Positions 61,229-64,000 of a stretch of DNA of 64,000 bases are shown one piece after another. The DNA comes from Rhizobium sp. L43 (GTDB lineage Bacteria; Pseudomonadota; Alphaproteobacteria; Rhizobiales; Rhizobiaceae). The notes below the pieces were generated by a model. It ran no database searches, was not told where the DNA came from, and worked only from the letters and a program-made list of their open reading frames with translations. Every line of letters begins with the position of its first letter. Position 1 is the first letter of the stretch. The stretch covers positions 434,001 to 498,000 of the forward strand of contig NZ_NWSQ01000001.1 of assembly GCF_002531725.1 (NCBI RefSeq). The letters run 5' to 3'. A program made the position numbers and the translations under genes.

Positions 61229-61602
61229 GCTAGCTTCCTTCCGCAGGCGGATGTCGCGACATCCGGCATGCAGACGTTACGGCAATCCCGCCTGTGATAG
61301 AGGGTCTAAAATTACATGGATCTTCGCGGCCGCTCTAAAATTCCTCTCTTTTTTCGCAAGGACCGGGAAATTATTTCCAAGCCCGCCGCATCACCCATCA
61401 CCGGTGCTCAGCAAGGTTTGAAGCCGGCATCCGCAAGGGCAAGCCAAGGCTCGCCGGACGCCAAAACCGCGCCGTCATCATTTCAAGTCGAATAGGGCTT
61501 GCGTTCCGGATATCATTTTCTATTATTTTGGTAGAGAATTATGCGGCCGGTCGGACCTGGCGGATACAGGGCCGGGCGATCAAACGCAGAAGGAGCCGAT
61601 GA
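61229..61602. other. Divergent regulatory region between cysE and the FAD-binding protein gene
   Basis: The 374 bp contain no gene. Visible items: an 18-bp perfect palindrome CGGATGTCGCGACATCCG at 61248-61265, close to the cysE start; a direct repeat TCTAAAATT at 61305-61313 and 61334-61342, 29 bp apart; and an AT-rich stretch near 61510-61540 suitable for the rightward promoter. The remainder shows nothing I recognise. Confidence 0.55.
61248..61265. promoter_or_regulatory. 18-bp perfect palindrome at the cysE start
   Basis: CGGATGTCGCGACATCCG is self-complementary over 18 bp and ends 20 bp before the cysE start codon. It may be an operator or a 5'-UTR hairpin. No matching copy was noticed before the FAD gene. 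Confidence 0.5.
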
Positions 61603-62988
61603 ATGACTCTTCTCTCGTCACGTTCTTCGAATTCGGAGAACAGGAATGCGGACCATCTCGCAAGAATTGCGATTATCGGCCGAGGCTTTACCGGGATCAT
61701 GACGGCAATCGCTCTTTTCAAAAGAGTTGATCGGCCCTTCCATCTGGTGATGTTCGATCCGCGCGCAAAGATCGATATCGGCGAGGGCATCAGTCAGCCC
61801 GCGTCGACGGTGTTGACCAGCCGCGTTCGCGACCTTTCCGTCGATCCCGTGCAGCCGGATGATTTTCGCCGGTGGCTGGAAACGGATGATACATGGTGCG
61901 ATCGCCTGACCTCGGATCCTGCCGGTCTCGAACACGCCTTCGTGCCCGGAGACATCTTCAGCACCTATGTGTATAAACGCTTCTCCGAAGCCCTGACGCA
62001 TCGGCCCGAGGTCATCGTCCAGTTTGGCTCGGATGCCGTGACGGCGATCGACAGGCATCCCGGCGGGGGATATTCGGTTGCCCTCGGGCCTGAGCAGCCG
62101 ACCCGCTTCGATGCGGTGTTTCTTGCGACCGGTTACGGCCTGCGGGAAACGTCTGATGTTGCTCCGGCCGTTGGAGCGCAAAGCGCTGTCGTGATCGGCG
62201 GCGGCATCCACGCGGTCGACAGGGCGCTCGGATTGCTGGCAGACGCGAAGATTTCCCATGTCACCTTGATTTCGGAATCGGGTTTCCTGCCGCAGTCGCA
62301 TGCTGCCGCCGCCGTCGGAGCTGTTCTCACCGATCAACCCGTGCCGGGGACGCTGCGCGGCGCCTTCCGCTTCCTGCGTGAGGCGGCGAGCAAGGCCGAT
62401 CTCGAAGGTACGGGATGGCAAGGCATCATGAACGGCTTTCGTTCACGCGCGCGCGACCTCTGGGCCGGACTGACGCCGCAAGAGCGGGCACGGTTCAAAC
62501 GCCACGTGAAGGCCATTTACGACAGCCATCGCAACCGCTTGCCGCCTGAGCACTATCAGCGCCTGCATCATGCGATCGCCAGCGGCGCAATTACCGTCAG
62601 GAAGGGAAAAGTGGATCGTATCGTCACGAACGGCGTGCTGTTTTCGGCTCCGGCCGGGCTCGAGGTCCTTCCCGCCGATCTGACGATAGACTGCCGCTTC
62701 CGGCCGTCCGGCACCGATAGCCCGCTGGTCCGCTCGCTGATCGTTGCGGGCCTGGCAACGCGGGACGAACTCGAAATCGGGATCGTCGTCGACGAAAGCG
62801 GGCGGACAAAGTCGGGCGCGCTGCATGGGCTGTTCGCAATGGGGCCGCTTGGTCTCGGCAGCCTCCCGGATATCGATCTGGTGCCTCAGATCGTGTCGCA
62901 AAGCCATGCGGCTGCGTCATTGCTTAACGGTTGGATCGGTGAGGTGGCTAAAGCCCACGACGTCGTCAAAGTCTTTGACGACGTGTGA
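61603..62988 (+). CDS. FAD/NAD(P)-binding protein (461 aa)
   Basis: N-terminal dinucleotide-binding motif (ARIAIIGRGFTGIMTAIALFKR), a second nucleotide motif (SAVVIGGGIHAVDRALGLLADA) in the middle and an ATGYG-like motif (VFLATGYGLRE). This matches NAD_binding_9/FAD-NAD(P)-binding proteins often found near sulfur-assimilation genes. AAGGAG precedes ATG 61603. It converges on the LLM monooxygenase gene. Likely a flavin-linked oxidoreductase of unknown substrate. Confidence 0.75.
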   Translation: MTLLSSRSSNSENRNADHLARIAIIGRGFTGIMTAIALFKRVDRPFHLVMFDPRAKIDIGEGISQPASTVLTSRVRDLSVDPVQPDDFRRWLETDDTWCDRLTSDPAGLEHAFVPGDIFSTYVYKRFSEALTHRPEVIVQFGSDAVTAIDRHPGGGYSVALGPEQPTRFDAVFLATGYGLRETSDVAPAVGAQSAVVIGGGIHAVDRALGLLADAKISHVTLISESGFLPQSHAAAAVGAVLTDQPVPGTLRGAFRFLREAASKADLEGTGWQGIMNGFRSRARDLWAGLTPQERARFKRHVKAIYDSHRNRLPPEHYQRLHHAIASGAITVRKGKVDRIVTNGVLFSAPAGLEVLPADLTIDCRFRPSGTDSPLVRSLIVAGLATRDELEIGIVVDESGRTKSGALHGLFAMGPLGLGSLPDIDLVPQIVSQSHAAASLLNGWIGEVAKAHDVVKVFDDV

Positions 62989-63027
62989 GAGTGAGCTACT
63001 TCTTCCCGAGCTGGGGACGGCCTGCCG

Positions 63028-64000
63028 TCAGGCCGTTCGCGATGCTTGGCTGACCGTCGGCGGCGCCAGCGGCGGCAGCTCCAGATTGGAACGGAAATCA
63101 TCTCCGACATAATCGGTATCGATCAGTTGACGGCGCCGGAGTTCCGGAAGCAAGCCATTCAACAGCAGGTCCTCCTGGTCGGGATTGCCCAGGCCGTGCA
63201 GCGACAGGACATCGAGAACGCCTGACTTGACGCGCTCTTCGATCGCATCCGCCAGCTGTTCCGGCGTGCCGGCAACCGACCAGTGACCGGTTTCCTGCGC
63301 CTGAATGATCAGTTCGCGCAGCGTCAGCCCCTGGCGGGCGTAGCGACGGAAGATTTCCACCCTGCCGCGCCGGCGATTAATGCTGGTCACGTCAGGCAGC
63401 AATGTTTCCGGCAGCGGCCTGTCCAGCGGCAGATCGGAGAGATCGAGATCGCCGCCCAGCATGTCGGCCAGCTTCAGCCGGCCCTGCTGATAGTCGATAC
63501 GCTCGTGTTTTTCCCTGAGCCGCCGCCCCACATCGGCGTCGGACTCGCCGATCACCGAGTGGAAGGAATTCATGATGAAGGGCAGGTTGTTGCCACGGCC
63601 GAAACTCGCCGCGCGCCGGCGCAGATCGGTCGCGAAGGCAATGGCGTCCTCGAGCTTGGGCTGCGAGGTATAGACCACCTCCGCATAGCGCGCGCCCACC
63701 ATCACCCCGGCTTCGGACTGACCGGCCTGAAACTGCACGGGGCGGCGCTGCGGCAAGGGCGGCACGTTCAACGGGCCGGCGACGCTGAAATGCTTGCCGC
63801 GATAGTCGATGCGGTGGAACTTGGCCGGGTCGATGCCGACGGCTCCGGAAGCCTTGCGCTGGGCCGCGTCCCGTTCGTTGGCATCATAAAGAGCGTTGAC
63901 GATCTCGATGAATTCGGCGGCGCGCTCATAGCGTTCTTCCGGGCTCGGCAGCGTCTCTCCGAAATTCTCTTCGCCGACGGAGGAGGTCACCGCATTCCAA
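63028..64000 (-). CDS. LLM-class flavin monooxygenase, NtaA/SnaA/DszA type (N-terminal part outside the window)
   Basis: The frame runs leftward from the right edge to 63028. It begins inside the TIM barrel at WNAVTSSVGEENFG, a position equal to GWNxVTS in nitrilotriacetate and sulfone monooxygenases, so roughly the first 140 residues are missing. The visible part includes PVQFQAGQSEAGV, AEVVYTSQP and TGHWSVAGTPEQLADAIEE. Such enzymes use FMNH2 from a partner to cleave N- or S-containing organics. With CysE nearby, sulfur scavenging is a plausible role. Confidence 0.85.
   Translation of the reverse strand, partial: WNAVTSSVGEENFGETLPSPEERYERAAEFIEIVNALYDANERDAAQRKASGAVGIDPAKFHRIDYRGKHFSVAGPLNVPPLPQRRPVQFQAGQSEAGVMVGARYAEVVYTSQPKLEDAIAFATDLRRRAASFGRGNNLPFIMNSFHSVIGESDADVGRRLREKHERIDYQQGRLKLADMLGGDLDLSDLPLDRPLPETLLPDVTSINRRRGRVEIFRRYARQGLTLRELIIQAQETGHWSVAGTPEQLADAIEERVKSGVLDVLSLHGLGNPDQEDLLLNGLLPELRRRQLIDTDYVGDDFRSNLELPPLAPPTVSQASRTA

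Noticed and set aside
1..64000. CRISPR array, tRNA or rRNA genes, insertion sequences, prophage
   Set aside because: No regularly spaced repeats, tRNA-like cloverleaf, transposase, integrase or phage structural gene was recognised while reading the window.

Overview
The window looks like a piece of a Rhizobium-type alphaproteobacterial genome (chromosome or large secondary replicon). Coding density is high, most genes are GC-rich, ABC uptake operons of the UgpC, Dpp and Liv types are numerous, and starts are often GTG or TTG behind good Shine-Dalgarno sites. A gamma-resorcylate degradation cluster of the type described in Rhizobium and a rhizobial-style palindromic intergenic repeat support this. 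I saw no rRNA, tRNA, IS element, prophage or CRISPR array.

Layout. 1-4095: an RpiR-type regulator (cut by the left edge), a RidA protein, an NTF2-like protein, an MlrC-like M81 peptidase and a D-threonine-aldolase-like PLP enzyme. 4232-7369: an isolated AT-richer gene joining a nucleoside-phosphorylase domain to a NACHT/STAND-like region that has lost its P-loop; it is the best candidate here for an undescribed (probably antiphage) system. 7465-12882: a leftward sugar-type ABC operon with a Gfo/Idh/MocA dehydrogenase. 13200-14087: a dienelactone-hydrolase-family protein. 14154-25063: MmgE/PrpD protein, two tandem LysR regulators, a Dpp-type peptide transporter, a class-A-beta-lactamase-like hydrolase without signal peptide and an M20/AbgB amidohydrolase. 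25209-33710: an AmiC/AmiR amide sensor with a leader terminator, a nitrilase-type amidase, a Liv-type transporter whose permease LivM is fused to ATPase LivG, and an amidase-signature enzyme.

33792-38453: pirin, small proteins, a YdcZ pair, an AraC remnant and an SLC13/TrkA-C permease. 38713-41358: DNA ligase D. 41449-47882: a FadR-type regulator behind a 17-bp perfect inverted repeat, a D-erythronate-dehydrogenase-like enzyme and an ABC importer with a Tat-dependent binding protein. 48007-51188: peroxiredoxin, a TetR gene sharing three operators with a divergent RidA-like gene, a small Cys4 protein, a Nudix hydrolase and a small conserved protein. 51277-58439: the complete gamma-resorcylate pathway (transporter, MarR regulator, two-component resorcinol hydroxylase, decarboxylase, maleylacetate reductase, hydroxyquinol dioxygenase, YCII protein). 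58541-64000: an orphan BrnA-like antitoxin, a second ATP-dependent DNA ligase, serine acetyltransferase, an FAD/NAD(P)-binding protein and the C-terminal part of an LLM flavin monooxygenase, the last three possibly linked to sulfur supply.

Most blocks are self-contained 'regulator + importer + enzymes' units. Several carry visible operator-like palindromes that tie a regulator to its target: RpiR-like, LysR, AmiR leader, FadR, TetR and MarR. All functional names rest on recognition of motifs and family resemblance from the sequence alone; no database search was run.
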